DNA from: WFZT01 sp964398355
GTDB lineage: Bacteria; Hydrothermota; Hydrothermia; B15-G9; WFZT01
NCBI GenBank assembly: GCA_964398355.1
Contig: CAYNMM010000004.1
Span: forward strand, 1-45,596
Length of the DNA stretch: 45,596 nt
Reading direction: 5' to 3'
In this document: in pieces, positions 34,567-41,934 of the stretch
How the letters are laid out: the number at the start of each line of letters is the position of its first letter
How positions within the stretch are numbered: the stretch's first letter is position 1
The notes under the pieces: generated by a model
Told to the model about the DNA's origin: nothing
The model's input: the letters and a program-made list of their open reading frames with translations, nothing else
Database searches by the model: none
Position numbers and translations under genes: made by a program

Positions 34567-35916
34567 TTATCTCCTCTCTTTAAGAAATCTCTCGATGAAC
34601 CCCGTATCGATATCTCCTTTCACGAAATCAGGGTGTTCGATCAACTCCTGGTAAAAGGGGACTGTTGTTGTTATACCTTCAATAACCACTTCTTCAAGTG
34701 CCCTTCTTAGTCTTGAAATTGACTCTTTTCTGTCCCTTCCTTTAACAATAAGTTTCCCAATGAGAGAATCGTAATAAGGAGGAATAGTGTAGCCCTGATA
34801 CACGTAAGAGTCTACTCTAACTCCGGGACCACCGGGGAAATGGAGTAGTTCGATCTTTCCGGGTGAGGGTCTAAATCCCTTTTCCGGGTCTTCTGCGTTG
34901 ATTCTCGTTTCTATAGCGTGACCGTGCCAATGAATATCCTCCTGCTTCAGTCCAAGCTTTTCACCAGCAGCTATGAGAATCTGTTTTTTTACAAGGTCGA
35001 TTTCAGTAACCATTTCTGTGACCGGATGTTCCACCTGAATTCTTGTATTCATCTCCATAAAGTAAAAGTTTCCATCCTCATCCATAAGAAATTCAAGCGT
35101 TCCTGCAGAGTAGTATCCGATTTTTCTAACTCCCCGGAGCGCTATTTCTCCCATTCTGTATCTGGTTTCTTCGTCTACAATTGGTGAAGGGGATTCTTCA
35201 ATAAGTTTCTGGTGTCTTCGCTGGATGGAACATTCTCTTTCTCCAAGGTGAATAGCGTTGCCATGCTCGTCTGCGAGGACTTGAATCTCAATATGTCTTG
35301 GGCGTGGTATATATTTTTCAATATAAACACGAGGATCATTAAAGGCTGCCTCAGCCTCAGATTTTGCGAGTTGGAAGGCAATTTCAAGTTCTGATTCATC
35401 ATTGACAACGCGCATACCACGGCCGCCGCCTCCGGCGGCGGCCTTAATTATCACAGGAAAACCAATTTCTTTCACTACACTAACTGCTTCCTCAAATCTG
35501 TCAATTGCTTCGTTTGTACCAGGAAGAATTGGAACCCCCGCCTCTTTCATCACCTTTTTCGCCTCAATTTTATCTCCCATGAGTCTGATCGTCCTGGATG
35601 ATGGACCGATGAATTTTATACCACTTGCCTCAACCGCTTCGGCAAATTCCGGATTTTCTGCAAGAAATCCGTAACCTGGATGAATTGCCTCTGATCCAGT
35701 GGCTACAGCCGCACTTATAATACTTGTAAAATTCAGGTAACTCTGTTTAGGGGAGGCTGGTCCTATACAAATCGCGTAATCGGCAAGTTGAACGTGTAAG
35801 GCATCACGATCTGCCTCGGAATACACTGTAACGGATTCAATTCCCAGCTCTTTTAAGGCATAGATTATTCTTACAGCTATCTCACCACGATTAGCTACAA
35901 GGACTCTTTTGAACAT
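34567..35916 (-). CDS. accC: acetyl-CoA carboxylase biotin carboxylase subunit
   Basis: A 449-residue ATP-grasp enzyme that carboxylates biotin on AccB. It begins VLVANRGEIAVRIIYALKELGI and contains AIHPGYGFLAENPEFAEA, KAAAGGGGRGMRVV, RHIEIQVLADEHGNAIHLGERECSIQRRHQK and EMNTRIQVEHPVTE. No accB is adjacent. It is the first gene of the six-gene operon ending with rfaE2-Nudix. No Shine-Dalgarno is visible, and a -10 box ends 8 nt before the ATG. A GC-rich inverted repeat at 35421-35443 simply encodes the Ala-Gly run. Confidence 0.94.
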   Translation of the reverse strand: MFKRVLVANRGEIAVRIIYALKELGIESVTVYSEADRDALHVQLADYAICIGPASPKQSYLNFTSIISAAVATGSEAIHPGYGFLAENPEFAEAVEASGIKFIGPSSRTIRLMGDKIEAKKVMKEAGVPILPGTNEAIDRFEEAVSVVKEIGFPVIIKAAAGGGGRGMRVVNDESELEIAFQLAKSEAEAAFNDPRVYIEKYIPRPRHIEIQVLADEHGNAIHLGERECSIQRRHQKLIEESPSPIVDEETRYRMGEIALRGVRKIGYYSAGTLEFLMDEDGNFYFMEMNTRIQVEHPVTEMVTEIDLVKKQILIAAGEKLGLKQEDIHWHGHAIETRINAEDPEKGFRPSPGKIELLHFPGGPGVRVDSYVYQGYTIPPYYDSLIGKLIVKGRDRKESISRLRRALEEVVIEGITTTVPFYQELIEHPDFVKGDIDTGFIERFLKERR

Positions 35917-35924
35917 TGTTCACT

Positions 35925-35953
35925 ATTTTAATGGCTTGTACTGGTTTAGTGAA
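35925..35953 (-). promoter_or_regulatory. accC operon promoter (leaderless type)
   Basis: On the minus strand -35 TTCACT (35948-35953), a 17-bp spacer and -10 TAAAAT (35925-35930), then 8 nt to ATG 35916. Confidence 0.55.
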
Positions 35954-35974
35954 GGTTTGAAGCCTCTAAGAAGG

Positions 35975-36003
35975 TTGAAATAAAGATTCGGCCATTGTAT
36001 ATT
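35975..36003 (+). promoter_or_regulatory. promoter of the coiled-coil protein gene (leaderless type)
   Basis: -35 TTGAAA (35975-35980), a 17-bp spacer and -10 TATATT (35998-36003), then 6 nt to ATG 36010. It is divergent from and adjacent to the accC promoter. Confidence 0.7.
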
Positions 36004-36009
36004 AAAATC

Positions 36010-36669
36010 ATGAAATCGGTTAAAGATTACAAAATAAGAACTTTTGACGATATTATCAGGATTCTCGAGCAGGAGCCGGAGTGGCGAGAAAAGCTCAGGA
36101 AGCTTGTGTTAACCGATGAGCTTATAAATCTTCCCAAAAAATTTGATAATTTTGTCGAAAATGATTTCCGTCCCCTCGCACAAAGAGTTGATAAAATAGA
36201 GAAAGATGTTGAAATATTGAAGGAGGATGTTACCCAGCTGAAGGAGGACGTTGCGCAGCTCAAGGTAGATGTAGCCGATTTAAAGGGGGATAACTTTGAG
36301 AGAAAGGTAAGAGAAAAAGCCCCTGCATACTTTGGTAGAGCATTCAGAAGGATCAGACTCGTCGACTATCAGACTCTCGCTGATTTACTTGAAGATGCAA
36401 TTGACAATGGAATTATAACTGAAGATGAAAAGATGGAACTATTATGGTCAGATGGGGTTTTAAAAGCCAAGAGTAAGGATAAAAAGCAGGATCTCTGGGT
36501 GGTTTTTGAAGTTTCCTATGTGGTAGATGAAAAAGATGTTAATCGTGCTCTTAATCGAGCCTTGATACTGAAAAAAATAGTCAAAGATAGTGTACTACCA
36601 GTTGTTATTGGGAAAGATTACGCAATTCCACTAAAAGAAATAGAGGAAAAGGGGGTTATTGCACTGTAA
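36010..36669 (+). CDS. coiled-coil protein with PD-(D/E)XK-like C-terminal domain
   Basis: A 219-residue protein. Residues about 55-90 form a heptad coiled coil with three near-exact 7-residue repeats (EDVTQLK, EDVAQLK, VDVADLK). The C-terminal part, with QDLWVVFEVSYVVDEKDVNRALNRALILKK followed by VLPVVIG, resembles a family common in thermophiles thought to have a restriction-endonuclease-like fold. A Glu in VVFEVS fits the fold, but catalytic residues are not fully confirmed. Biological role unknown. ATG 36010 is chosen over upstream codons from the promoter position. Confidence 0.6.
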   Translation: MKSVKDYKIRTFDDIIRILEQEPEWREKLRKLVLTDELINLPKKFDNFVENDFRPLAQRVDKIEKDVEILKEDVTQLKEDVAQLKVDVADLKGDNFERKVREKAPAYFGRAFRRIRLVDYQTLADLLEDAIDNGIITEDEKMELLWSDGVLKAKSKDKKQDLWVVFEVSYVVDEKDVNRALNRALILKKIVKDSVLPVVIGKDYAIPLKEIEEKGVIAL

Positions 36670-36769
36670 CTTTTCCTGGGTATTACCAAACTCCATAAAT
36701 TCATGAGATTTTTATGAGTAGGCAGGACTTATATTTTGAGGATTAAAATTTCGGGTCAATTTGATTTAT

Positions 36770-37555
36770 TTAAGGATATTTTTCAGAGCTTTTGTCACGT
36801 CTCAGACATGCGTAAGCATTGTGGTGATGAATTGATTCAAAGCTTTTGACCATTATGTAGTACCAGGTGATTCTTTCATTTGATTCGAGTTTTAAAGCCA
36901 CATCTCTCACTACATCTTCCACAAATTTTGGATTGTCATAGGAGTGTTCCGTAACGAACTTTTCGTCCTCTCTTTTTAGAAGCGCGTAAAGTGGGGAAGA
37001 TGCGGATTCTTCCGCAATTTCAACGAGTTCCTCGATCCATACGAGCCTCTTCATTCTCACCTGTATCGTGACTTCAGCCCTTTGATTATGAGCGCCATAG
37101 TCACTAATCTCCTTGGAGCACGGACAAAGTGTCTGAACGGGAACGTTTACTTCAAGAATAAAATCAAAGTTCTGGTTCTTTGTTGCAATAAATTTACACC
37201 GGTAATCCATGTAACTTTCAGCACCGGTAACCGGTGCTTTCTTCTTTAGAAAATAGGGAAATTCAATTTCTATATGGGCACTGGATGCATTCAAACGATT
37301 TCTTAATTCATCAAGGATCTCCTCAAGATTATTGAGGGAAATGTAATCCTTATAAAAGTGTAAAACCTCCAGAAACCTGCTCATGTGGGTTCCTCTAAAC
37401 TCTTCTGGCAGGTCTACAGCAAGAGAAATAGTACCAACTGTTGGCTGTGTCCCATGAGTTCTGTCCATTACTCTAATAGGGTATTTGAGACCTTCAACAC
37501 CAACACGTTCAAGTGGAATATTTCTGTAATCCCTTTCACTCTGGATATCCCTCAT
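36770..37555 (-). CDS. folE2: GTP cyclohydrolase FolE2 (type IB)
   Basis: It converts GTP to 7,8-dihydroneopterin triphosphate for folate. The 261-residue protein has IPLERVGVEGLKYPIRV at the start, GTISLAVDLPEEFRGTHMSRF, and TLCPCSKEISDYGAHNQRAEVTI, whose Cys is the family metal ligand region; the C-terminus has ESIHHHNAYA. ATG 37555 overlaps the PTPS-III stop by 4 bp; a longer ORF from 37582 is less likely. FolE2 is the metal-flexible alternative to FolE. Confidence 0.93.
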   Translation of the reverse strand: MRDIQSERDYRNIPLERVGVEGLKYPIRVMDRTHGTQPTVGTISLAVDLPEEFRGTHMSRFLEVLHFYKDYISLNNLEEILDELRNRLNASSAHIEIEFPYFLKKKAPVTGAESYMDYRCKFIATKNQNFDFILEVNVPVQTLCPCSKEISDYGAHNQRAEVTIQVRMKRLVWIEELVEIAEESASSPLYALLKREDEKFVTEHSYDNPKFVEDVVRDVALKLESNERITWYYIMVKSFESIHHHNAYACLRRDKSSEKYP

Positions 37556-37911
37556 ACATCGTCCTCTTTCACTGTTATCCAATCAGAATCAGTTTCAAAT
37601 ACCCTGACCTCTTTAAGTTTACAGCCAAAACTGTGTACAGGCTTTTTTAACTCCGCAAATATCCAAAGGCCTATATTCTCGACTGTCGGCTGTGAAAAAA
37701 TTTCATTTAAATTCCTATGGTCAAGTTTCTCAATGACCTTTTCTTTAACCAACTCTTTAAACTTTACGAAATCAATGACAAAACCCTCTTTATCAGGTTT
37801 ACCTTCCACAGTTATTTGTAATTTGAAAGTGTGTCCGTGGGTTGGCTCAGGTTTACCTCCAATTTTCACACTATGAGCTGCGTGGAATTTGAATTCAGAG
37901 GTTAGCTCCAT
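37552..37911 (-). CDS. 6-pyruvoyl-tetrahydropterin synthase paralogue, PTPS-III type (FolB replacement)
   Basis: A 119-residue QueD/PTPS-fold protein. Zinc ligands are His13, His25 and His27 (FKFHAAHS, then THGHTF). The usual catalytic Cys before HGH is absent. Instead Glu22 lies in PEPTHGH, an ExxHGH arrangement known from PTPS-III enzymes, which make 6-hydroxymethyl-dihydropterin and replace FolB in folate synthesis. The adjacent folE2 supports folate rather than queuosine. It sits between archease and folE2 with overlapping or touching codons. Confidence 0.8.
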   Translation of the reverse strand: MELTSEFKFHAAHSVKIGGKPEPTHGHTFKLQITVEGKPDKEGFVIDFVKFKELVKEKVIEKLDHRNLNEIFSQPTVENIGLWIFAELKKPVHSFGCKLKEVRVFETDSDWITVKEDDV

Positions 37912-38327
37912 CAGACATCACAGATGAATTTTGTGTGCCAGCCCTTTTCATCTTTCCATATCCTTAGCTCATGGTAGGTGGCACTTTTTATTCCGATTAC
38001 CATTTCGTGTCGACTTGGATCCATTTCTTCTCCACAAGCTCTGGCGTATAACCTATAACCATTTTCTATTTTGACTTCAAATTTTCGGAATAGTTTTCTA
38101 TGAGCCTCAAAATGGAAAAGGAGCTCATTTAACCATCCAATAAAAAGGTCTTCTAAATTTTCTTCCTGGAGCTCCACCCTGACACACTCTTTGATGATAA
38201 TATCATCAAAGTTTTCTACCATTTCCCTGAATAAGGCTTGTGCAGATTCTACAAAAAGCCCTTCAAGTGAGCTACTGTGAACGACGAATCCATAATCCGC
38301 AGTATGATCAAGTATCTCGTAAGACAT
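37911..38327 (-). CDS. archease
   Basis: A 138-residue protein starting YEILDHTADYGFVVHSSSLEGLF and ending with GIKSATYHELRIWKDEKGWHTKFICDV, the archease pattern, including the metal-binding Asp/His near both ends. Archease activates the RNA ligase RtcB in tRNA splicing or RNA repair. rtcB is not in the window. It is the first gene of the archease-PTPS-III-folE2 operon, with a -10 box 8 nt before the ATG. Confidence 0.9.
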   Translation of the reverse strand: MSYEILDHTADYGFVVHSSSLEGLFVESAQALFREMVENFDDIIIKECVRVELQEENLEDLFIGWLNELLFHFEAHRKLFRKFEVKIENGYRLYARACGEEMDPSRHEMVIGIKSATYHELRIWKDEKGWHTKFICDV

Positions 38328-38331
38328 GGTT

Positions 38332-38341
38332 TATAATTTTA
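38332..38341. promoter_or_regulatory. overlapping divergent -10 boxes (capA-like / archease)
   Basis: TATAAT on the plus strand (38332-38337) lies 7 nt before ATG 38345. TAAAAT on the minus strand (38336-38341) lies 8 nt before ATG 38327. Only 17 bp separate the two start codons, so the two promoters overlap physically and the two polymerases would exclude one another. Confidence 0.65.
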
Positions 38342-38344
38342 CTC

Positions 38345-39328
38345 ATGTTGATTAAACTTTTCATCCTCTTCGGTATCATTAGTTCAAGACCTGTAACTCT
38401 AATAATAGGTGGGGATCTCATGCCATCTGGCAGCCTCCTTGAATTTATTGAGCGAGATCCGATTTATCCTTTTAAAAAAATTGAATCTATAATAAAAAAC
38501 ACAGATATAGCTTTTTTTAATCTCGAATGTCCCATAGTGGATACAGGGACACCTGTTTCAGACAAGAAATTTATATTCAAATTGCCAACAAAATTTGCAG
38601 ATGTTTTTAAAAGAATAGGAATTGATGGCTTTACACTTGCAAATAATCACATAATGGACTATGGGCCACAGGGATTAACGAGCACCATAAGGATTCTCGA
38701 CAGTCTTGGAATAGGCCATTGCGGGGCAGGACGAGATCTTCAAACTGCACGAATTCCCTTTGTAAAGAGGGTAAATGGAATTAAGATAGCTTTCTTCGGC
38801 TATTCAAACACATTGCCAAAAAGTTATTGGGCAGATTCTTCAAAGCCTGGAGCTGTCCATGGAATCGAAGAAGTTATATACCGGGACCTGAAGGGTTCAG
38901 ATGCAGATTTCAAAATAATGATTTTCCATTGGTCTTCAGAGCTTCTGGATACCCCCAGGAAATACCAGCGTATCCTGGCACATTATGCAATCGACCACGG
39001 TGCTGACCTTGTCGTAGGGCATCATCCCCATGTGATTCAGCCTGTTGAATTCTATAAGGGTAAACCTATTTTTTATTCACTCGGGAATTTTGTTTTTGGC
39101 TCATACTCTCACAATGCTAATGGGATGCTTTTACTTGTGAAAATTTTTACCCCCGATTCAGCAGCATATTTTGTGATTCCCTTAAACACTACCTACTGGA
39201 CTTCAAAATTTCAAACCACCCCATCCGATAGTATCGAACTTGTAAAATCTATTTCTCCTTCTGTAATTTTCATTCCACAAAAATTCTCAACGTTCAAAGC
39301 CTGGAGAGTGGAGCCGTTAAAAGAATGA
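38345..39328 (+). CDS. CapA-family (poly-gamma-glutamate synthesis type) metallophosphatase
   Basis: A 327-residue protein with a short signal peptide or anchor (residues 1-17). The PGA_cap domain shows LIIGGDLMPSGSL, FFNLECPIVDTG, DGFTLANNHIMDYGPQGL, IMIFHWSSEL, and ADLVVGHHPHVIQPVEFYKGKPIFYSLGNFVFG: a calcineurin-like metal site. Members act in capsule or cell-envelope polymer formation. The usual HWG appears as HWS. ATG 38345 is chosen from the -10 spacing and the hydrophobic start. Confidence 0.87.
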   Translation: MLIKLFILFGIISSRPVTLIIGGDLMPSGSLLEFIERDPIYPFKKIESIIKNTDIAFFNLECPIVDTGTPVSDKKFIFKLPTKFADVFKRIGIDGFTLANNHIMDYGPQGLTSTIRILDSLGIGHCGAGRDLQTARIPFVKRVNGIKIAFFGYSNTLPKSYWADSSKPGAVHGIEEVIYRDLKGSDADFKIMIFHWSSELLDTPRKYQRILAHYAIDHGADLVVGHHPHVIQPVEFYKGKPIFYSLGNFVFGSYSHNANGMLLLVKIFTPDSAAYFVIPLNTTYWTSKFQTTPSDSIELVKSISPSVIFIPQKFSTFKAWRVEPLKE

Positions 39329-39329
39329 C

Positions 39330-40505
39330 TCAGCCATTAGAGAAGCTCTCTTTTCCGTGCACCCTTAGGTATCCAAGTAGTCCGAGACCAATGAGAAATG
39401 CCAGGAATAAACTTACACTGATAAGCAAAAATACAGAGTGAATACCAAATCTATCTGCCATATACCCACCAATTGAGACTGCGAGTGAGCCTATTCCAAA
39501 ATTGAGGAAGAAGGTTAACCCGTAAAATCTACCCCTGAATCTCGAAGTTGTGTATGCCGCAATGAGACGGTTTGACAGAGGCTGAAAACCAAAATACATC
39601 AGTGAAAAACCGATCGTGGTGAAAAGCACGATGTTACCGCTTACCAGGTATGTTGCAATAAGAAAAGGTAGACTGAAGAATGTAACGGCAACGTAATAGA
39701 TTTCTCTTTTCGCGCTTTCGGCGAGTTTTCCGCCTATGATTTGTCCTACTATTCCTGAGAGAAGCACAAGGGTGGAGTAAAGACCACCTTTAGCCAGCAT
39801 TCCTCCAGCTTTTTCAGTGAAAAATGATGGAAGATATGTCACGAAACCACGGTATGTAAAACCATTTAGAGCCCCAAATGTAAGAATAAAGATGAGGGGT
39901 ACGAGTAAGTACCCTTTTTCAGTGTATCCCCCTGATTCTGATCTACGACCCGAAAATTCTCCTTCTTTCCCGAATTTTATCAGCATAATAGAATAAATCG
40001 CCGCGACGATACCAAGCGCAAGGATGGCCTTTCTCCAGCCAAAGAATTGAGCCAGCGAGGAGACTACAACCGGTGTTAGGGCCACACTCAAGGTTCCAAA
40101 GACTCCCATTATCCCGAGAGCTGTCCCAGGCTCTTCAATGTTTAATGTAATAAATGAATATCCAGCAGGATGAAATAAACTCGCAAATATACCCAGTATT
40201 ACAAAACCCGCAATGACCAGATGAAAAGATGCTGAAAGTACAATCATAAAAAGTGCAACCGTAGAACCCAATGCGTAAATTTTTATCACCTTTAAAGCCC
40301 CTATTTTATCGATTAAAAATCCAGAAATCGGCGCTCCAAGGCCAAAAACAAAGTATATTATGTTACCGGTGAGCCCAATCTGCGTATAATTCACTGAGAA
40401 AATTTCTTTAAAGACAGGTATCAGGACAGAGAAGGATAAAATGAAGAAATGATCGAGGAAATGACCAGCTATGGCCACAATGAGAACATTTATTTTATTT
40501 CTCAT
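39330..40505 (-). CDS. MFS transporter
   Basis: A 391-residue protein with about twelve helices in two halves. The loop after helix 2 reads GAPISGFLIDKIGALKVIKI, a version of the MFS motif A. It resembles the fosmidomycin-resistance-like and sugar/drug branches, but the substrate cannot be given. It converges on the capA-like gene with a 1-bp gap between stops. No Shine-Dalgarno: TATAAT ends 6 nt before the ATG. Confidence 0.85.
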   Translation of the reverse strand: MRNKINVLIVAIAGHFLDHFFILSFSVLIPVFKEIFSVNYTQIGLTGNIIYFVFGLGAPISGFLIDKIGALKVIKIYALGSTVALFMIVLSASFHLVIAGFVILGIFASLFHPAGYSFITLNIEEPGTALGIMGVFGTLSVALTPVVVSSLAQFFGWRKAILALGIVAAIYSIMLIKFGKEGEFSGRRSESGGYTEKGYLLVPLIFILTFGALNGFTYRGFVTYLPSFFTEKAGGMLAKGGLYSTLVLLSGIVGQIIGGKLAESAKREIYYVAVTFFSLPFLIATYLVSGNIVLFTTIGFSLMYFGFQPLSNRLIAAYTTSRFRGRFYGLTFFLNFGIGSLAVSIGGYMADRFGIHSVFLLISVSLFLAFLIGLGLLGYLRVHGKESFSNG

Positions 40506-40511
40506 AACGAG

Positions 40512-40540
40512 ATTATATCACTCTCATTATGGTTTGTCAT
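40512..40540 (-). promoter_or_regulatory. MFS gene promoter (leaderless type)
   Basis: On the minus strand -35 ATGACA (40535-40540), a 17-bp spacer and a perfect -10 TATAAT (40512-40517), then 6 nt to ATG 40505. Confidence 0.7.
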
Positions 40541-40615
40541 CAACTTCGTTCGTATGTGCGAACAATTCTACTCCAATTGTTCTAAAATCTGGATGACTGG
40601 TGTATGATTTATCAC

Positions 40616-41122
40616 ATGAGAGTGTTTATTACAGGTGCCCCAGGAACAGGTAAAACTACCATTATTAAACGTCTTTTTTATCTCAGACCTGACATCTTCT
40701 CAGGTTTCTGGACCGAAGAGATAAGAGAAAATGGGAAAAGAGTAGGATTCAGGATTGTCAGAACTGATGGAAAATCTGGAATTTTATCACATGTAGATAT
40801 TGAAAGCTCAATGAAAGTAGGGAAATATGGTGTGAACCTTGAAGAGTTTGAAAGATTAACTTTGCCAGTTTTGAGAAAAACATCGAAAATAATCCTTGTT
40901 GATGAAATTGGAAAGATGGAGCTTTTCTCCACGAATTTTCAGAATGCTGTGGAAAAACTAATTTTCCGCGAAAATACAAACATAATCGCGACGATCCCCC
41001 TTAAAGATGTCCACCCCATTGTAAAGAAGATACGTAGAAAATTTAATCCAATAAAACTTACAATGACAAACCGCAAAGAAGTATTTAAAAATATAGAGAA
41101 AGTTATCGTCAGATTCCTGTAA
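40616..41122 (+). CDS. THEP1-type nucleoside-triphosphatase
   Basis: A 168-residue P-loop NTPase. MRVFITGAPGTGKTTIIKRL carries Walker A; FSGFWTEEIRENGKRVGFRI and IILVDEIGKMEL (Walker B) are hallmarks of the thermophile THEP1/NTPase_1 family, which hydrolyses NTPs with little selectivity in vitro. Its cellular role is unknown. ATG 40616 lies 7 nt after a TATGAT -10 box (40603-40608), another leaderless arrangement. An ECF sigma gene follows 30 bp later. Confidence 0.88.
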   Translation: MRVFITGAPGTGKTTIIKRLFYLRPDIFSGFWTEEIRENGKRVGFRIVRTDGKSGILSHVDIESSMKVGKYGVNLEEFERLTLPVLRKTSKIILVDEIGKMELFSTNFQNAVEKLIFRENTNIIATIPLKDVHPIVKKIRRKFNPIKLTMTNRKEVFKNIEKVIVRFL

Positions 41123-41152
41123 ACCGGAGGTGGGACTTTTCCGTCATAAATA

Positions 41153-41605
41153 ATGATGGATTTATTAGATGAAGGACAACTTGAGATTCTTCTGAATTTC
41201 GCCTTCAGATTGTGTGGAAACCTTGATGATGCCAAGGACCTCCTTCAGGGAGCTATTTTAAAGTTCCTGGAAAGGCAAGGCACAATTTCAAATCCATTCG
41301 CTTATGTGAAGAAAATAATGGTAAATATGGTGATTGACGAGAGCAGGAAGAAATACAGGATGATTTCTGTTGAAAATTTGCCCGAAATTCAGATTCCACC
41401 CATAGAGTTTGCGAAAATTGTCCGTGTACAGAAATGCCTTACAGAGTTGCCTGAAGTTCAGAAAGTGGTGGTAGTTCTTTTTTATATGGAAGGATATTCT
41501 ACTTCTGAAATTTCTGATATGCTTGGAATTGCAAGAGGAACAGTGAAATCCCACCTTTTCCGGGCAAGAGAAAATTTAAGGAAGTGTCTGGAGGTGATAA
41601 TATGA
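41153..41605 (+). CDS. ECF-type RNA polymerase sigma factor
   Basis: A 150-residue sigma-70 family protein with only regions 2 and 4. Region 2 includes FAFRLCGNLDDAKDLLQGAILKF and NPFAYVKKIMVNMVIDESRKK. Region 4 (about residues 95-145) has LPEVQKVVVVLFYMEGYSTSEISDMLGIARGTVKSHLFRARENL, a helix-turn-helix. It would direct polymerase to a small regulon in response to an envelope signal held by the anti-sigma encoded next. ATGATG gives two possible starts (41153 or 41156). Its stop overlaps the anti-sigma ATG (ATGA). Confidence 0.92.
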   Translation: MMDLLDEGQLEILLNFAFRLCGNLDDAKDLLQGAILKFLERQGTISNPFAYVKKIMVNMVIDESRKKYRMISVENLPEIQIPPIEFAKIVRVQKCLTELPEVQKVVVVLFYMEGYSTSEISDMLGIARGTVKSHLFRARENLRKCLEVII

Positions 41606-41934
41606 AATGTAAGGAGGTTCGGGAGAAAATCATTCTTTTCAACGAATTGTCGGAGGAAGAGAGAAGGGACGTTTTTGAACATTTAAAAGTTTGCGAGGAT
41701 TGCAGGAAATTCTTTAAAGAGGAGCAAAGATTAAGAGAGGTTCTTAAAAGTGTAAGAGTTGAGATAAAGAGAGAAAAATTATCTTGGAGGAGGATTGCCA
41801 TCACTGCCGCGGCAGTGATGGCAATCCTCCTCTCTGTCCTTTTTGCAATCTCTAAAGGGGGACCTCGCGAGGTTATCTATTTCCAGCAAAAAAGGGAGGC
41901 GGTTAAAATCATTATTGATGGAGGTGTAAAATGA
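41602..41934 (+). CDS. zinc-finger (ZAS/zf-HC2) anti-sigma factor
   Basis: A 110-residue membrane protein. The N-terminal zinc-binding domain has Cys3 and HLKVCEDC (H-x3-C-x2-C), which binds the sigma factor. Residues about 63-82 form one transmembrane helix (IAITAAAVMAILLSVLFAI), and a short outer segment follows (about 83-110). It begins inside the sigma stop codon. The transmembrane helix is encoded largely by a perfect 46-bp palindrome (41787-41832). It overlaps the TonB-like gene by 4 bp. Confidence 0.85.
   Translation: MKCKEVREKIILFNELSEEERRDVFEHLKVCEDCRKFFKEEQRLREVLKSVRVEIKREKLSWRRIAITAAAVMAILLSVLFAISKGGPREVIYFQQKREAVKIIIDGGVK
41787..41832. repeat. perfect 46-bp palindrome inside the anti-sigma gene
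   Basis: Two 23-bp arms meet with no spacer at 41809/41810 around GCCGCGGC; every one of the 23 base pairs matches. The next outward pair (41786/41833) fails. The reading frame continues through it and encodes the transmembrane helix. Confidence 0.97.

Noticed and set aside
35421..35443. GC-rich inverted repeat in accC
   Set aside because: It is explained by GCC/GGC codons of the conserved Ala-Gly-rich ATP-grasp loop; the protein alignment is unbroken.
37552..37911. Annotation as queuosine QueD
   Set aside because: The catalytic Cys is missing, ExxHGH is present, and the neighbour is folE2.
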